A stretch of 60,453 nucleotides of DNA from assembly GCA_902551185.1 (NCBI GenBank), contig CACDCN010000001.1, positions 67,049 to 127,501 of the forward strand, written 5' to 3'. The notes under the pieces are model-generated. The model did no database searches and was not told the DNA's origin. It was given only the letters and a program-made list of their open reading frames with translations. Source of the DNA: an uncultured SAR86 cluster bacterium (GTDB lineage Bacteria; Pseudomonadota; Gammaproteobacteria; Magnimaribacterales; D2472). This document shows positions 1 through 10,873 of the stretch, in pieces. The number at the start of each line of letters is the position of its first letter. Positions within the stretch are counted from its first letter, which is position 1. Position numbers and translations under genes: made by a program.

Positions 1-287
1 TCATCTATAGGATTTCCAAGCACGTCAACAATTCTTCCCAATGTTTCTGGCCCCACTGGAACTGAGATAGGCGCATTAGTTCTTGTAGCAACTAAACCTC
101 TTTTTAAACCTTCTGTTGCACCCATTGCAATTGTTCTAACAACACCATCACCTAACTGCTGCTGAACTTCAAGAGTGGTTCCACTATCATCAACCATAAG
201 TGCTTCATACACCTTTGGAATATTATCTTTATCAAACTCGACATCGATAACCGCTCCAATAATTTGTGTAACTATTCCATTGCTCAT
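1..287 (-). CDS. atpD: ATP synthase F1 subunit beta, N-terminal part
   Basis: This is the catalytic beta subunit of F1, which makes ATP from ADP and phosphate. Only the first 95 codons are in the window; the gene runs off the left edge. The translated start, [18 protein letters not shown], and the later stretch [15 protein letters not shown] are the beta-barrel domain of AtpD. The nucleotide-binding domain lies outside. A good Shine-Dalgarno sequence, AAGGAG, sits just upstream of the ATG. It follows atpG by 10 bases in the usual order, so it is the last visible gene of the atp operon; atpC is expected beyond the edge. Confidence 0.95.
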   Translation of the reverse strand, partial: MSNGIVTQIIGAVIDVEFDKDNIPKVYEALMVDDSGTTLEVQQQLGDGVVRTIAMGATEGLKRGLVATRTNAPISVPVGPETLGRIVDVLGNPID

Positions 288-297
288 ATTTTTCTCC

Positions 298-1161
298 TTA
301 AACTGCTGATGCGCCCCCGACTATCTCTGAGAGCTCTTGAGTGATAGCCGCCTGTCTTACATTGTTATATAAAAGCTCTAATTCTTTAATCAAATCGCCT
401 GCATTATCTGTTGCATTCTTCATGGCGATCATTTTTGCTGCCTGCTCGCAAGCATTGTTTTCTATTACTGCTTGATAAACCAATGACTCTATATATCTTG
501 TTAAAAGGCCATCTAATAATTCTTTTGCCTCAGGCTCATATATATAATCCCATTGTGTTGGGCTTGATTCATCCTGCTCTTCTGGTGCAAGAGGAATTAA
601 TTGTTCTACATTGGGTTGTTGTGTCATGGTATTAACAAAACCGTTTGAGCAAAGATAGGCTTGATCAATATCACTATTCTTATGCATATCTAGAACTACT
701 TTTGTAAGGCCAATCAAGTCGTCTGGATTTGGCTTGTCACCAAGTTTTTCTGCAACGGCAACAACTTCACCGCCAACACTTTTAAAAAATGCAGATGCCT
801 TAGTTCCAATCAATGCAAAACAAGATTCAATCTCTTGTTCATTAAGTTCTGCTGATCTTGCTATGACTTGTTTAAATAAATTTATATTAAGGCCGCCACA
901 CAACCCCTTGTCTGATGAAACAACAATAAAACAAGCTTTTTTTGGTGACCTTTCTTCGTAAAATGGATGTGGATATTCTGAGCTTGCTAAAGCTATATGT
1001 GAAATAACATCTTTTATTTTTAAAGAATATGGTCTGCCTTCAAGCATTGTATCTTGAGTCTTTTTCATTTTACTTGCTGCAACCATTTCCATAGCAGAAG
1101 TAATCTTTTGCGTGCTTTTAATGCTTGCAATTTGTTTTCTTACTTCTTTAGTATTAGCCAT
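298..1161 (-). CDS. atpG: ATP synthase F1 subunit gamma
   Basis: This is the central rotor shaft of F1, coupling c-ring rotation to catalysis in the alpha3-beta3 head. The 287-residue length is normal for the family. The two terminal helices that form the coiled-coil shaft are recognisable: the N-terminus has [19 protein letters not shown], and the C-terminus has [19 protein letters not shown]. It lies between atpA (8 bases upstream) and atpD (10 bases downstream) in the standard operon order and is surely co-transcribed with them. Nothing unusual was seen. Confidence 0.97.
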   Translation of the reverse strand: MANTKEVRKQIASIKSTQKITSAMEMVAASKMKKTQDTMLEGRPYSLKIKDVISHIALASSEYPHPFYEERSPKKACFIVVSSDKGLCGGLNINLFKQVIARSAELNEQEIESCFALIGTKASAFFKSVGGEVVAVAEKLGDKPNPDDLIGLTKVVLDMHKNSDIDQAYLCSNGFVNTMTQQPNVEQLIPLAPEEQDESSPTQWDYIYEPEAKELLDGLLTRYIESLVYQAVIENNACEQAAKMIAMKNATDNAGDLIKELELLYNNVRQAAITQELSEIVGGASAV

Positions 1162-1169
1162 TATTTGAA

Positions 1170-2714
1170 TTAAAAAGTTTGTGTTTTTTTAAAATCTTCA
1201 ACGAGCTCTTTAAATTGATTTTCTATATCATCATTCCAGTCACCTGTTGTATTTATTTGTTGTTCTAGCTCACCCTTTTCTGCTGTTAAGTAACCATGTA
1301 AGGCTTCTTCAAAGTCCAAGATTTTCTCGACTTCTATATCTGCCATATACCCCCTATCTGCAGCAAATAAACTTAGTGCTTGCTGGGCAACACTCATTGG
1401 AGCATATTGCTTTTGTTTCAGCAGCTCTGTAAATGCTCTACCATTGGCAAGCTGCTGTTTGGTTGCTTCATCAAGGTCTGATGCGAACTGAGAGAAAGCA
1501 GCTAATTCACGATATTGAGCTAATGCAGTCCTAACTCCACCAGCTAACTTTTTCATAATTTTTGTTTGGGCCGATCCGCCAACCCTTGAGACTGAAAGCC
1601 CTGGATTAATAGCAGGCCTAATACCTGAATTAAATAACTCTGTCTCTAAATATATTTGTCCGTCTGTAATTGAGATCACATTTGTTGGAACAAAAGCCGA
1701 AACATCTCCAGCAAGAGTTTCAATAATTGGTAGGGCTGTTAATGAGCCAGTTTTACCCTTAACCTTACCACCAGTAATTTGTTCAACATAGTCTGCATTT
1801 ACTCTTGCAGCCCTTTCTAACAACCTGGAATGCAGATAAAAAACATCACCAGGGTATGCCTCTCTTCCTGGAGGTCTTTTTAATAAAAGTGATACTTGTC
1901 TATAAGCGACTGCTTGCTTAGAAAGATCATCATAAACGATTAATGCATCTTCGCCCTTGTCTCTAAAATATTCTCCCATTGTGCAGCCTGCATATGCAGA
2001 TAGGTATTGCATTGGGGCAGGATCTGCAGCTGTAGCTGAAACAACAATTGTATGCTCCATCGCTCCATGTTCTTCTAATTTTTTAACAACGTTTGCTACT
2101 GTGGATTGCTTCTGACCAATGGCAACATAAATACATTTAATACCTGTTCCTTTTTGATTAATAATTGCATCGATTGCGACAGCTGTTTTACCGGTTTGCC
2201 TGTCTCCAATTATGAGCTCCCTTTGACCCCTACCAATTGGGACCATAGCATCAACAGCTTTAAGGCCAATTTGAACAGGCTGATCAACAGACTGACGAGC
2301 AATAACACCTGGAGCGACAACCTCAACTGGTGCTGCGCTCTCTGCTTGTATTTCACCCTTGCCATCAATAGGCGTACCAAGGGTATTTACAACCCTTCCT
2401 AATAAAGCCTCTCCAACAGGAACCTCTAACACCTTTCCAGTACAAACAGCTTTTTGTCCTTCAACAATTTCAAGATAATCTCCAAGAACAACTGCTCCTA
2501 CAGAGTCTTGTTCGAGATTAAGGGCCATGCCCTTTGTACCATTTTCAAATTCTATAACCTCACCATACATAACATCTCCCATGCCGTGTATTCTTACAAT
2601 ACCGTCTGAGACGCTCACTACGATACCTTCGTTTTTTCTTTCTGCAGAAAGATCAAGGCCAGCAATTTTCTCTTTTAAAACGCTGGAAATTTCTGATGGA
2701 TTTAATTGACTCAT
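1170..2714 (-). CDS. atpA: ATP synthase F1 subunit alpha
   Basis: This is the non-catalytic nucleotide-binding subunit of the F1 head. At 514 residues it is full length. The Walker A motif GDRQTGKT is at residues 170-177, and the VSRVGGSAQ segment carrying the conserved arginine that reaches the catalytic site is near residue 375. The order is N-terminal beta-barrel (about 25-95), nucleotide-binding domain (about 96-380) and C-terminal helical domain. It is 9 bases from atpH and 8 from atpG, inside the atp operon. Confidence 0.98.
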   Translation of the reverse strand: MSQLNPSEISSVLKEKIAGLDLSAERKNEGIVVSVSDGIVRIHGMGDVMYGEVIEFENGTKGMALNLEQDSVGAVVLGDYLEIVEGQKAVCTGKVLEVPVGEALLGRVVNTLGTPIDGKGEIQAESAAPVEVVAPGVIARQSVDQPVQIGLKAVDAMVPIGRGQRELIIGDRQTGKTAVAIDAIINQKGTGIKCIYVAIGQKQSTVANVVKKLEEHGAMEHTIVVSATAADPAPMQYLSAYAGCTMGEYFRDKGEDALIVYDDLSKQAVAYRQVSLLLKRPPGREAYPGDVFYLHSRLLERAARVNADYVEQITGGKVKGKTGSLTALPIIETLAGDVSAFVPTNVISITDGQIYLETELFNSGIRPAINPGLSVSRVGGSAQTKIMKKLAGGVRTALAQYRELAAFSQFASDLDEATKQQLANGRAFTELLKQKQYAPMSVAQQALSLFAADRGYMADIEVEKILDFEEALHGYLTAEKGELEQQINTTGDWNDDIENQFKELVEDFKKTQTF

Positions 2715-2723
2715 TTTTTCACC

Positions 2724-3260
2724 TTAAAAATTTAATTGGTTTACAAGTTTGTTAACCTTTCCTCTTATTGAAAGGTCAAGTGTTTCATCTCCTATCTTGA
2801 TTGATAGGCCACCCATCATTGCTGGGTCTTTTGAAAAAAATATGTTGGCATCTTTGCCATATTTAGATTTTAATTTTTGTTCTATATCATCTTTTGCTTC
2901 ATTGCCTGGATCAACGGCAACAAAAACCTCAATTGAATTTTGTCCCTTATGACTCTCCAACAAATCTTTATAAATAAGATATATAGTCTCAAGCAAATTT
3001 AAGCGTTTGTTTTCTGCTAATATCTCAAGTAGTTTTTTAGACGTATCAGAAACGCTTTCTTCAAATAGCTTAACTAAAATATCTACAACCTCTTGTCTTG
3101 AAAGAACAGGGTTCTCTATTGTATTAATAACACCTTCATTTCCTGACGCAGTAGCCATTATTTTTAGCTCTTCTGCCATTTCTTCTAAACCATTAGAATC
3201 CTTTGCTGATGCAAATAAAGCTTTCGCATATGGTCTAGCTAAAGGGGTTAATTCAATCAT
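2724..3260 (-). CDS. atpH: ATP synthase F1 subunit delta
   Basis: This peripheral-stalk subunit ties the F1 head to the b subunits. It is 178 residues, as usual. The N-terminus ARPYAKALFASA is the family signature, and the C-terminal part contains the typical MMGGLSIKIGDETLDLSIRG. The gene lies between atpF (3 bases upstream) and atpA. The near absence of spacing in the operon fits the compaction seen elsewhere in the window. Confidence 0.96.
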   Translation of the reverse strand: MIELTPLARPYAKALFASAKDSNGLEEMAEELKIMATASGNEGVINTIENPVLSRQEVVDILVKLFEESVSDTSKKLLEILAENKRLNLLETIYLIYKDLLESHKGQNSIEVFVAVDPGNEAKDDIEQKLKSKYGKDANIFFSKDPAMMGGLSIKIGDETLDLSIRGKVNKLVNQLNF

Positions 3261-3263
3261 TAT

Positions 3264-3734
3264 TTATAATTCCTCTGCTGCTTTTTTAAGAATATCTTCA
3301 TGTTTTTCTTTAGAAATTTCATCACCAAGAATTTTTTGAGTGGTATCAATAATAATGTCAGACATTTGTTGTCTTAGTTCTTCTTTGGCTTTGTTTGTTT
3401 CATTCTCTATAGAGGTTGATGCCGACACCATTATTTTTTCTGCTTCCGCCTCTGCCTTTAAAGATGCATCACTTACAATTTGAGACGCCCTGGTATTTGC
3501 CTTCTCTAAAATATCCGCCGCCTCTGCCTTTGCTTGATTTAATTCTTTATCAAATGCAAGCTTTGCCTCCTCTAAAGAGTCATCTGCTTTTTTCGCCGCC
3601 TCTAAGCCATCAGATATTCTTTTTTCTCTTTCTTGCATGACTGAAAGTATTGGTGGATAAATGTATCTCCAACAAATAGCAACAAAAACAATCATTACAA
3701 CTGCTTGAGCAAGTAGGGTTGCGTTTATGTTCAT
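3264..3734 (-). CDS. atpF: ATP synthase Fo subunit b
   Basis: This membrane-anchored subunit forms the peripheral stalk as a dimer. The 156-residue protein has one N-terminal membrane helix (about residues 5-27), then a long charged helix rich in Ala, Glu, Lys and Asp that would form the coiled coil. The start MNINATLLAQAVVMIVFVAI is typical of gammaproteobacterial AtpF. Only a single b-type gene is present in the operon, so the stalk is presumably a homodimer. Confidence 0.96.
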   Translation of the reverse strand: MNINATLLAQAVVMIVFVAICWRYIYPPILSVMQEREKRISDGLEAAKKADDSLEEAKLAFDKELNQAKAEAADILEKANTRASQIVSDASLKAEAEAEKIMVSASTSIENETNKAKEELRQQMSDIIIDTTQKILGDEISKEKHEDILKKAAEEL

Positions 3735-3749
3735 ATCTTCTTATCTGCT

Positions 3750-3980
<231 letters not shown>

Positions 3981-3994
3981 CTATAATTTGAGGA

Positions 3995-5229
<1,235 letters not shown>

Positions 5230-5304
5230 AAGATTAAATATTTTATTAATTTTTTCTTGCGAAATTATAAAAATTTATAGTCTTTTAAACAAGCTGTTTT
5301 TGTT

Positions 5305-6144
5305 TTAATTTTTGAGTTTTGAAATAATTGTTTCTAGCTCATCTGAGCTTTTATAAAAAATATTTAATTTGCCACTTTTTTTATTTCTTGCTTCTATCTC
5401 AACCTTATGACCAAAAGATTCAGACATCTCTCGCTCAATAATCAAAACATCGCTATCTTTGTGTTTTTTTGAGGTGTTTTTTAGGCCTTTTTTAGAGCCT
5501 GATAGTTTGCTTAGGTCTTTTACACTTAGTTTATTTTTTATAATATTTTCTGCAGCCGCCTCTGCCTCTTTGGGGTTAAGTGATGCAAGGAGTTTTGCAT
5601 GCCCTTTTTCTATTTGACCAGCAGAAAGCATGTCTAAAACCTTTGGGGGCAAAGATAATAACCTTAATGAGTTGGCAATTGTGCTTCTAGCCTTGCCTGT
5701 AGATGTTGCAACCTCGTCCTGGGTTAAACCAAACTCCCTTTTTAATCTATCCAACCCCCTTGCTTCTTCAACTGGATTTAAGTCCTCTCTTTGAAGGTTT
5801 TCTATTAGCGCTGATATTAAAGCATCTTGATCTTGTTTTTGGTCTATTAAACACGGAATGGTTTTTAGTTTTGCCATTTGCGAAGCCCTAAGCCTTCTTT
5901 CACCAGCAATTACCTCATACTCATTGAGGCCTAGCTCCCTTACCAAAATTGGTGAAAGGACCCCTTGTTTTTTTATAGACGCTGTTAGCTCTTCTAGTTT
6001 TTCTTTGTCGAAGTTTGTTCTTGGTTGAAATCTACCTGGTTTTATTTTTTCCAACCCCACCTCTTTAACAGACCTTTGGTTTTGGTTAGACTCTCCGAGC
6101 AAAGCATCAAGACCCTTATTAAGCGTTTTTTTGTTTTCAGACAT
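5305..6144 (-). CDS. parB: Chromosome partition protein ParB
   Basis: This DNA-binding CTPase loads at parS sites near the origin and drives origin segregation with ParA. The 279-residue protein has the ParB/Srx domain with GERRLRAS (81-88) and IENLQREDLNP, then a helix-turn-helix region near FGLTQDEVATSTGKARSTI. The start MSENKKTLNKGLDALLGE is typical of chromosomal ParB. It overlaps parA by 8 bases. A matching parS-type palindrome is present at 16481-16496 in this window. Confidence 0.97.
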   Translation of the reverse strand: MSENKKTLNKGLDALLGESNQNQRSVKEVGLEKIKPGRFQPRTNFDKEKLEELTASIKKQGVLSPILVRELGLNEYEVIAGERRLRASQMAKLKTIPCLIDQKQDQDALISALIENLQREDLNPVEEARGLDRLKREFGLTQDEVATSTGKARSTIANSLRLLSLPPKVLDMLSAGQIEKGHAKLLASLNPKEAEAAAENIIKNKLSVKDLSKLSGSKKGLKNTSKKHKDSDVLIIEREMSESFGHKVEIEARNKKSGKLNIFYKSSDELETIISKLKN

Positions 6145-6898
6145 ATTCCACCCTTCTAATAAGCTCTCCAGCTAAAGCTAAGTATGCTTTTGCCCCATAA
6201 GAGTTAGGCATATATTTTATACCAGATGTTCCATGGCTGGGCGCTTCTGCTAATTTTACATTTCTGGGTATCAAGGTATTAAAAACCAAGCTGCTGAAAT
6301 GTTTTTCTAGTTCGTGTGACACCTCTTTTGCTAAATTATTTCTCATATCAACCATTGTTCTTACAATGCCCAAAACTCTGTTTGATGACATGTTTTTGTT
6401 CGATAGGGTTTGAATTGTATTCATAAGGCCTGTGACCCCTTCAAGAGAATAGTATTCACACTGGAGTGGTATTAAGGTTCCTGATGCACAAAAAAGCCCT
6501 TCAATTGTGAGTTGGTTTAATGTTGGCGGGGTGTCCACTATTGTGTAGTCATATGAGTTTGTTATGTCTTTCAGGCTCGTGGCTAAAAAGCCTTGTTTGC
6601 TGTCGTTTCTGATTGCAACCTCTAAAGCTATAAGCTCTTCTCCCCCTGGGATAATTTTGTATTCGTCGTTTGTTTTATAGGTGCACTCTTCTATTGTTTT
6701 GTTATTAAAATAGTGGTCATAGAGAGTGTTTGCTTTTGTTTGTGAGATGCCTGCTGCTGTGGTGGCATTACCTTGTGGATCTAGGTCGATTAAAAGAACT
6801 CTTCTTTTTGTTGCGGCCAGGCTGGCTGCCAAATTAACCGCTGTGGTTGTTTTTCCAACCCCGCCCTTCTGGTTAGCGATTGCGATAACTTTGTTCAT
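6137..6898 (-). CDS. parA: Chromosome partition ATPase ParA
   Basis: This deviant-Walker ATPase, also called Soj, positions replicated origins together with ParB. The 253-residue protein has the motif KGGVGKTT (residues 11-18), including the signature lysine, followed by LLIDLDPQGNATT and the VDTPPTLN Walker B region. It is chromosomal by context, in the conserved rsmG-parA-parB order. Its start overlaps the end of rsmG by 26 bases, so translation is probably coupled. Confidence 0.97.
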   Translation of the reverse strand: MNKVIAIANQKGGVGKTTTAVNLAASLAATKRRVLLIDLDPQGNATTAAGISQTKANTLYDHYFNNKTIEECTYKTNDEYKIIPGGEELIALEVAIRNDSKQGFLATSLKDITNSYDYTIVDTPPTLNQLTIEGLFCASGTLIPLQCEYYSLEGVTGLMNTIQTLSNKNMSSNRVLGIVRTMVDMRNNLAKEVSHELEKHFSSLVFNTLIPRNVKLAEAPSHGTSGIKYMPNSYGAKAYLALAGELIRRVEYV

Positions 6899-7481
6899 TG
6901 TTTTTTATTATCACTATATTTCTTTCATGTTTTTTGGTGTCTTTATTAATTATTTCACATATGTATTGGTTTTTGTTTATAAGCCTTAATTCTTCTTGAA
7001 TAATTTTCTTTTTACCCTTTAAAAGGATGTGTCTGGTTTTTTGGTGGCTGTTGTTTTTTGTAAGCTTAATTATTTTTTTGGTTGAGGCGAAGGCTCTCGC
7101 GGTTATAACATCATAAACGCCCAGGCTATTGTTTTCTTTAATGGTTTGGTTAATAGTTTTGGTGTTTTTTAATGAGAGTTTTTCTACCACTGTTTTTAAA
7201 AAATAACATTTTTTAGAGCTGCTCTCTAAAAGGCTGATAGGGTTATTTGGTAACAAGATGGATAGAAGAATGCCAGGAAACCCTCCGCCAGAGCCCAGGT
7301 CTATAACGGACTCTTCCTCCTCAACCATATCAAACAAAGGGGCACAGTCAAGGATGTCTTTTTGATATACCTCTTCATGGTTTTTTCTTACAAAGATGTT
7401 GTGTGTTTGGTTAAACTCTAGGGCCAGGTTTATGAATTCATTTATTTTTTTGTTTTGGTCTTTTGTGAAAGGTTTATGCAT
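6873..7481 (-). CDS. rsmG: 16S rRNA (guanine-N7) methyltransferase
   Basis: RsmG (GidB) methylates N7 of G527 in 16S rRNA using S-adenosylmethionine. The 202-residue protein has the SAM-binding motif VIDLGSGGGFPGILLSIL and the later DVITARAFAS, both family hallmarks. It overlaps mnmG by 8 bases at its start and parA by 26 at its end, as in the conserved mnmG-rsmG-parA cluster. Its coding strand is A-rich, unlike mnmE upstream (see the finding on strand composition). Confidence 0.95.
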   Translation of the reverse strand: MHKPFTKDQNKKINEFINLALEFNQTHNIFVRKNHEEVYQKDILDCAPLFDMVEEEESVIDLGSGGGFPGILLSILLPNNPISLLESSSKKCYFLKTVVEKLSLKNTKTINQTIKENNSLGVYDVITARAFASTKKIIKLTKNNSHQKTRHILLKGKKKIIQEELRLINKNQYICEIINKDTKKHERNIVIIKNNEQSYRNR

Positions 7482-9321
7482 TTTGTTTTTGCATTTTGTT
7501 TTTTTTGAGCTGTATTAATATCAGATTTATTGCTGCGGGTGTTACGCCCTCAATGTTGGCGGCGGACCCAATGGTGTCTGGTTGGTTTGTGTTTAACTTT
7601 TCCTTTACCTCGTTTGATAGTCCGTTAATTTTTGAGTAGTTTGTGTTTTTTGGTATTTTTTTTCTGTTTTGTTTTTTTGTTTTTGTTATCTCTCTGAGTT
7701 GTTTTTGTATATACCCCTCGTATTTGGTTTCGGTGATGGTTCTTTTATAAAACCCATCGTTTTGTTTGTTTGTTGTAAAAAGTTTTGTTTTGTTTGCGTC
7801 CGTTCTATATAAAAGAGAAAAGACGCTTTTGCTTTCTGGAAGGTTGATTTTCTGGTTTTCTTTATTAATAAAGCTTTTTAATTTTTTGGTTTTTAGTTCT
7901 TTGTTTACAAAGTCCTGGTACTGCTGTTCTTTTTCGATGTATTGCTTATATCTTTTTTCTTCCACCAAACCCAGTCCAAATGCTTTTTTTAACAGTCTTT
8001 GTTCGGCGTTGTTTTGAGACAACAAAAGCCTGTGCTCTGCTCTGCTAGTAAACATTCTGTATGGCTCTGTTATGCCGTGGTTTGTTAGGTCGTTAATCAA
8101 AACCCCGATATATGCCTCGCTCCTTTCTAAAATTAGGCTCTGTTTTTTTTGTATTGCCCTACATGCATTTATCCCAGCCATCAGGCCTTGGGCTGCCGCT
8201 TCCTCATACCCGGTTGTTCCGTTTATCTGTCCAGCCAGATAAAAGTTTTTTAAAAACTTTGTTTCTAGAGAGCTTTTAAGACTCCTTGGGTCAACAAAGT
8301 CATATTCAACCGCATAGCCGTATTCCTCTATAACAGACCTCTCCAGTCCTTTGATCGAGTGTATAAAGTCTTTTTGAGCTTTATGTGGCAGGCTTGTTGA
8401 TATCCCGTTTGGGTAAACCAGGTCTTTGCTTATACCTTCTGGTTCTATAAAAATTTGGTGGCTTTTTTTGTCCTCAAATTTATTTACCTTGTCCTCGATT
8501 GATGGGCAGTATCTTGGGCCTATGCCAACTATATTGCCTGAATACATGGCTGATAAGTGGGTGTTTTTTTTAATTATGTTATGTGTTTTTTCATTGGTTC
8601 TTGTGATGTAGCAAGGTATTTGTTTTTGGTGTTTTTTTGGCCTGTTGTACAAAGACATCCATGGTGTTGGTTTTTCGCCTGGTTGTACTTCCAGTTTGGT
8701 GATGTCGATGCTTGATAGTTTTATTCTGGCAGGAGTTCCTGTTTTTAACCTTCCCATTGGTAAATCAAGGTCATAAAGTCTCTTTGATAGCGGTATGGCT
8801 GACCCATCCCCAACCCTTCCTCCTTTGGTTACACTTTCTCCGGTATACATCTTCCCGTTTAAAAATGTTCCTGTTGTTAAAATTGTTTTTTTTGCTTTTA
8901 TTGTTTGGTTTTTTGTTAAAACGCCATTAACTCGGTTGTTTTTTATTACCAAGTCAACAACCTCTTCTTCAAAAACTCTTATATTTGTTTCTTTTATTAT
9001 TTTTTGCACTGCTTTTTTGTAAAGCTCTCTATCACATTGAACGCGGAGCGCCTGTACCGCATCTCCCTTTCTTGTGTTTAGAGTTCTATATTGAATACCG
9101 GAAAGGTCTGTCGCTTGAGGCATCAACCCTCCCAACGCCTCAATCTCTCTTACGATATGAGATTTGCCCAGCCCACCAATCGCTGGGTTACAAGACATCT
9201 GACCTATTGTTTTTTGGTTGAAGGTTACAAGTGCGCAAGAAAAACCCATTCTAAAGACAGCATGCGCGGCTTCTGCGCCTGCGTGGCCTCCTCCAACAAC
9301 TATGACATCATACTTATCCAT
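7474..9321 (-). CDS. mnmG: tRNA uridine 5-carboxymethylaminomethyl modification enzyme
   Basis: MnmG (GidA) is the FAD-dependent partner of MnmE that installs the 5-carboxymethylaminomethyl group on wobble uridine 34 of several tRNAs. At 615 residues it is full length. The FAD-binding motif is GGGHAGAEAA (10-19), and SCNPAIGGLGKSHIVREIEA and GTFLNGKMYTGE are strong family signatures. The C-terminal domain ends with SAANIEGVTPAAINLILIQL. The coding strand is extremely rich in A and C, the reverse of mnmE. Confidence 0.98.
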   Translation of the reverse strand: MDKYDVIVVGGGHAGAEAAHAVFRMGFSCALVTFNQKTIGQMSCNPAIGGLGKSHIVREIEALGGLMPQATDLSGIQYRTLNTRKGDAVQALRVQCDRELYKKAVQKIIKETNIRVFEEEVVDLVIKNNRVNGVLTKNQTIKAKKTILTTGTFLNGKMYTGESVTKGGRVGDGSAIPLSKRLYDLDLPMGRLKTGTPARIKLSSIDITKLEVQPGEKPTPWMSLYNRPKKHQKQIPCYITRTNEKTHNIIKKNTHLSAMYSGNIVGIGPRYCPSIEDKVNKFEDKKSHQIFIEPEGISKDLVYPNGISTSLPHKAQKDFIHSIKGLERSVIEEYGYAVEYDFVDPRSLKSSLETKFLKNFYLAGQINGTTGYEEAAAQGLMAGINACRAIQKKQSLILERSEAYIGVLINDLTNHGITEPYRMFTSRAEHRLLLSQNNAEQRLLKKAFGLGLVEEKRYKQYIEKEQQYQDFVNKELKTKKLKSFINKENQKINLPESKSVFSLLYRTDANKTKLFTTNKQNDGFYKRTITETKYEGYIQKQLREITKTKKQNRKKIPKNTNYSKINGLSNEVKEKLNTNQPDTIGSAANIEGVTPAAINLILIQLKKNKMQKQNA

Positions 9322-9559
9322 AAAATAATTAAATAATAATAATATCTATATTATATACTTTTTGTTATTTTTATTGGTTTTGTTAATTCTGTTAATAAAG
9401 CGCTAAAAACCTTTAAAAAACTAACCAAAACACATTTACAAACCAGCTAAGAACTTGTTGAACAACCAACAACAAAACACTTGATATATTGTTAGTAAAA
9501 ACAAAACTATTATTTAATACACAAAATACAAACAAACTAACCAACAACAAACAAACAGT
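9322..9559. other. Intergenic gap between mnmG and mnmE
   Basis: This is the longest non-coding gap in the window. On the minus strand a TATAAT -10 candidate lies at 9350-9355, suitable for mnmG, but no good -35 was seen. Two short direct repeats occur: AACCAACAACA at 9464-9474 and 9539-9549, and CTAACCAA at 9421-9428 and 9537-9544. A degenerate DnaA-box-like TGTTAATAA is at 9390-9398. Plus-strand composition switches here from T/G-rich to A/C-rich. No convincing terminator or open reading frame was seen. In E. coli oriC lies next to mnmG, so an origin-related role cannot be excluded. Confidence 0.5.
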
Positions 9560-10870
9560 TTATTTACCAATACAAAAATCATTAAAAATATCACCCAAAA
9601 GGGAATCGGAGAACTTTTTCCCAACCATTTCATCAAGATGAGAACGAGCGTTTTTTAAATCTTCCGCAACAAGCTCAATAGAATCACCCCCAGACAACCC
9701 CATAAGAGATTTACTAAGATCCAAAACAACCTTCTTAAAAAGAGCCTCATGCCTATCTCTAATAATGAAATTAAAATCATCTTTTTTAGCACCCACATCA
9801 AAAGCAGAAATTATTAGGGATTTAAGAACATCAAAACCAGCACCACTTTTTGCCGAAACACAACAATCAAAACTATTATTTGGTTTATTGACATCGATCT
9901 TATTTTGGATGTTTATAAAAGGCTTATCACCGCACAAACCCTTAAAGCGATCAAATGCAGCAGGATCATAATCCTCAAAAACCATTAAAACCAAATCAGC
10001 ATCATTTATTTGAGATAGAGAGGCCGCTATACCCGCCTCCTCTATTCTATCTTTTGTGTCTCTAATACCAGCAGAATCAAAAACAGAAAAAGAAGAGGCT
10101 TCATAAAACAATTCTGAGCTAATCAAGTCTCTGGTTGTACCAGGGGTGTTAGAAACAAGAGCCCTTTCAAAACCCAACAACCTATTAAAAACAGAAGACT
10201 TACCAGAGTTAACAGGACCTATTAAAAGGATTTTGTTTTTCTCATACCCAAACTTTTTATTAACACACCCAGCGACAAAAGAATCAAACCTATTACAAAG
10301 ATTTTTTAGATCTTTAACCAGAGACTCATCAATATATTCATTGTCTTCGTCTGAGAAATCTATATCCCCCTCAACCCGAACCCTTATAGAGTCTATTTCG
10401 CCCGAAAAAGAAACCACCTTCTTAGAAAGCTCACCAAACAAAGACTTGCTCGAAAGAGCGACACCCCGCTCGTCCGTACTATCAATCAAATCAGAAACAG
10501 CCTCAGCCTCATTTAGACTTATTTTATTATTTAAAAACGCTCGTTTTGTAAATTCACCACCAGGCGCCTCATCAAAACCAACATCTTTAAAGGCACGAAC
10601 AATAGAAGACATTACCCCAAGACCGCCATGCGCATAAACCTCAAACGAGTCCTCGCCGGTGTAACTGTTGGGACCCTTAAAAACTATCAAACCAACACGG
10701 TCAACAACATTTTTTTTATAAAACAAATCATTGACATAAAAACGACCAAACCTAAAACCCTCTTTATCAAAAAGATCCCCAAGCTTTTTTAAACAACCAG
10801 AACCGCTAACTCTAAAAACACAAATAGCTGACTTAGCGGGCGGTGTCGCCAAAGCGAAAACAACAGACAT
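9560..10870 (-). CDS. mnmE: tRNA modification GTPase MnmE
   Basis: MnmE (TrmE) works with MnmG in wobble-uridine modification and uses GTP hydrolysis to drive the complex. The 436-residue protein has the N-terminal folate-binding domain (about 1-115, with GGEFTKRAFLN), a helical domain, and an inserted G domain with G1 GPVNSGKSS (218-226), TPGTTRD, DSAGIR and NKID. It ends with the invariant C-terminal cysteine motif FCIGK. Its coding strand is T/G-rich, opposite to mnmG. It starts 3 bases after yidC. Confidence 0.98.
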   Translation of the reverse strand: MSVVFALATPPAKSAICVFRVSGSGCLKKLGDLFDKEGFRFGRFYVNDLFYKKNVVDRVGLIVFKGPNSYTGEDSFEVYAHGGLGVMSSIVRAFKDVGFDEAPGGEFTKRAFLNNKISLNEAEAVSDLIDSTDERGVALSSKSLFGELSKKVVSFSGEIDSIRVRVEGDIDFSDEDNEYIDESLVKDLKNLCNRFDSFVAGCVNKKFGYEKNKILLIGPVNSGKSSVFNRLLGFERALVSNTPGTTRDLISSELFYEASSFSVFDSAGIRDTKDRIEEAGIAASLSQINDADLVLMVFEDYDPAAFDRFKGLCGDKPFINIQNKIDVNKPNNSFDCCVSAKSGAGFDVLKSLIISAFDVGAKKDDFNFIIRDRHEALFKKVVLDLSKSLMGLSGGDSIELVAEDLKNARSHLDEMVGKKFSDSLLGDIFNDFCIGK

Positions 10871-10873
10871 TTT

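Noticed and set aside
8712..9336. Several open frames on the plus strand opposite mnmG
   Set aside because: They arise from the T/G-rich plus strand, have low-complexity Leu/Phe/Val translations and lie fully inside a well supported mnmG.
9322..9559. Origin of replication in the mnmG-mnmE gap
   Set aside because: Only a degenerate box is present and the strand composition change has the opposite sign to an origin; the rpmH-dnaA gap is better. Not excluded fully.
10146..10637. A 163-codon plus-strand frame opposite mnmE
   Set aside because: Low-complexity Ser/Leu/Lys translation caused by the biased composition; mnmE covers the region with all its motifs.
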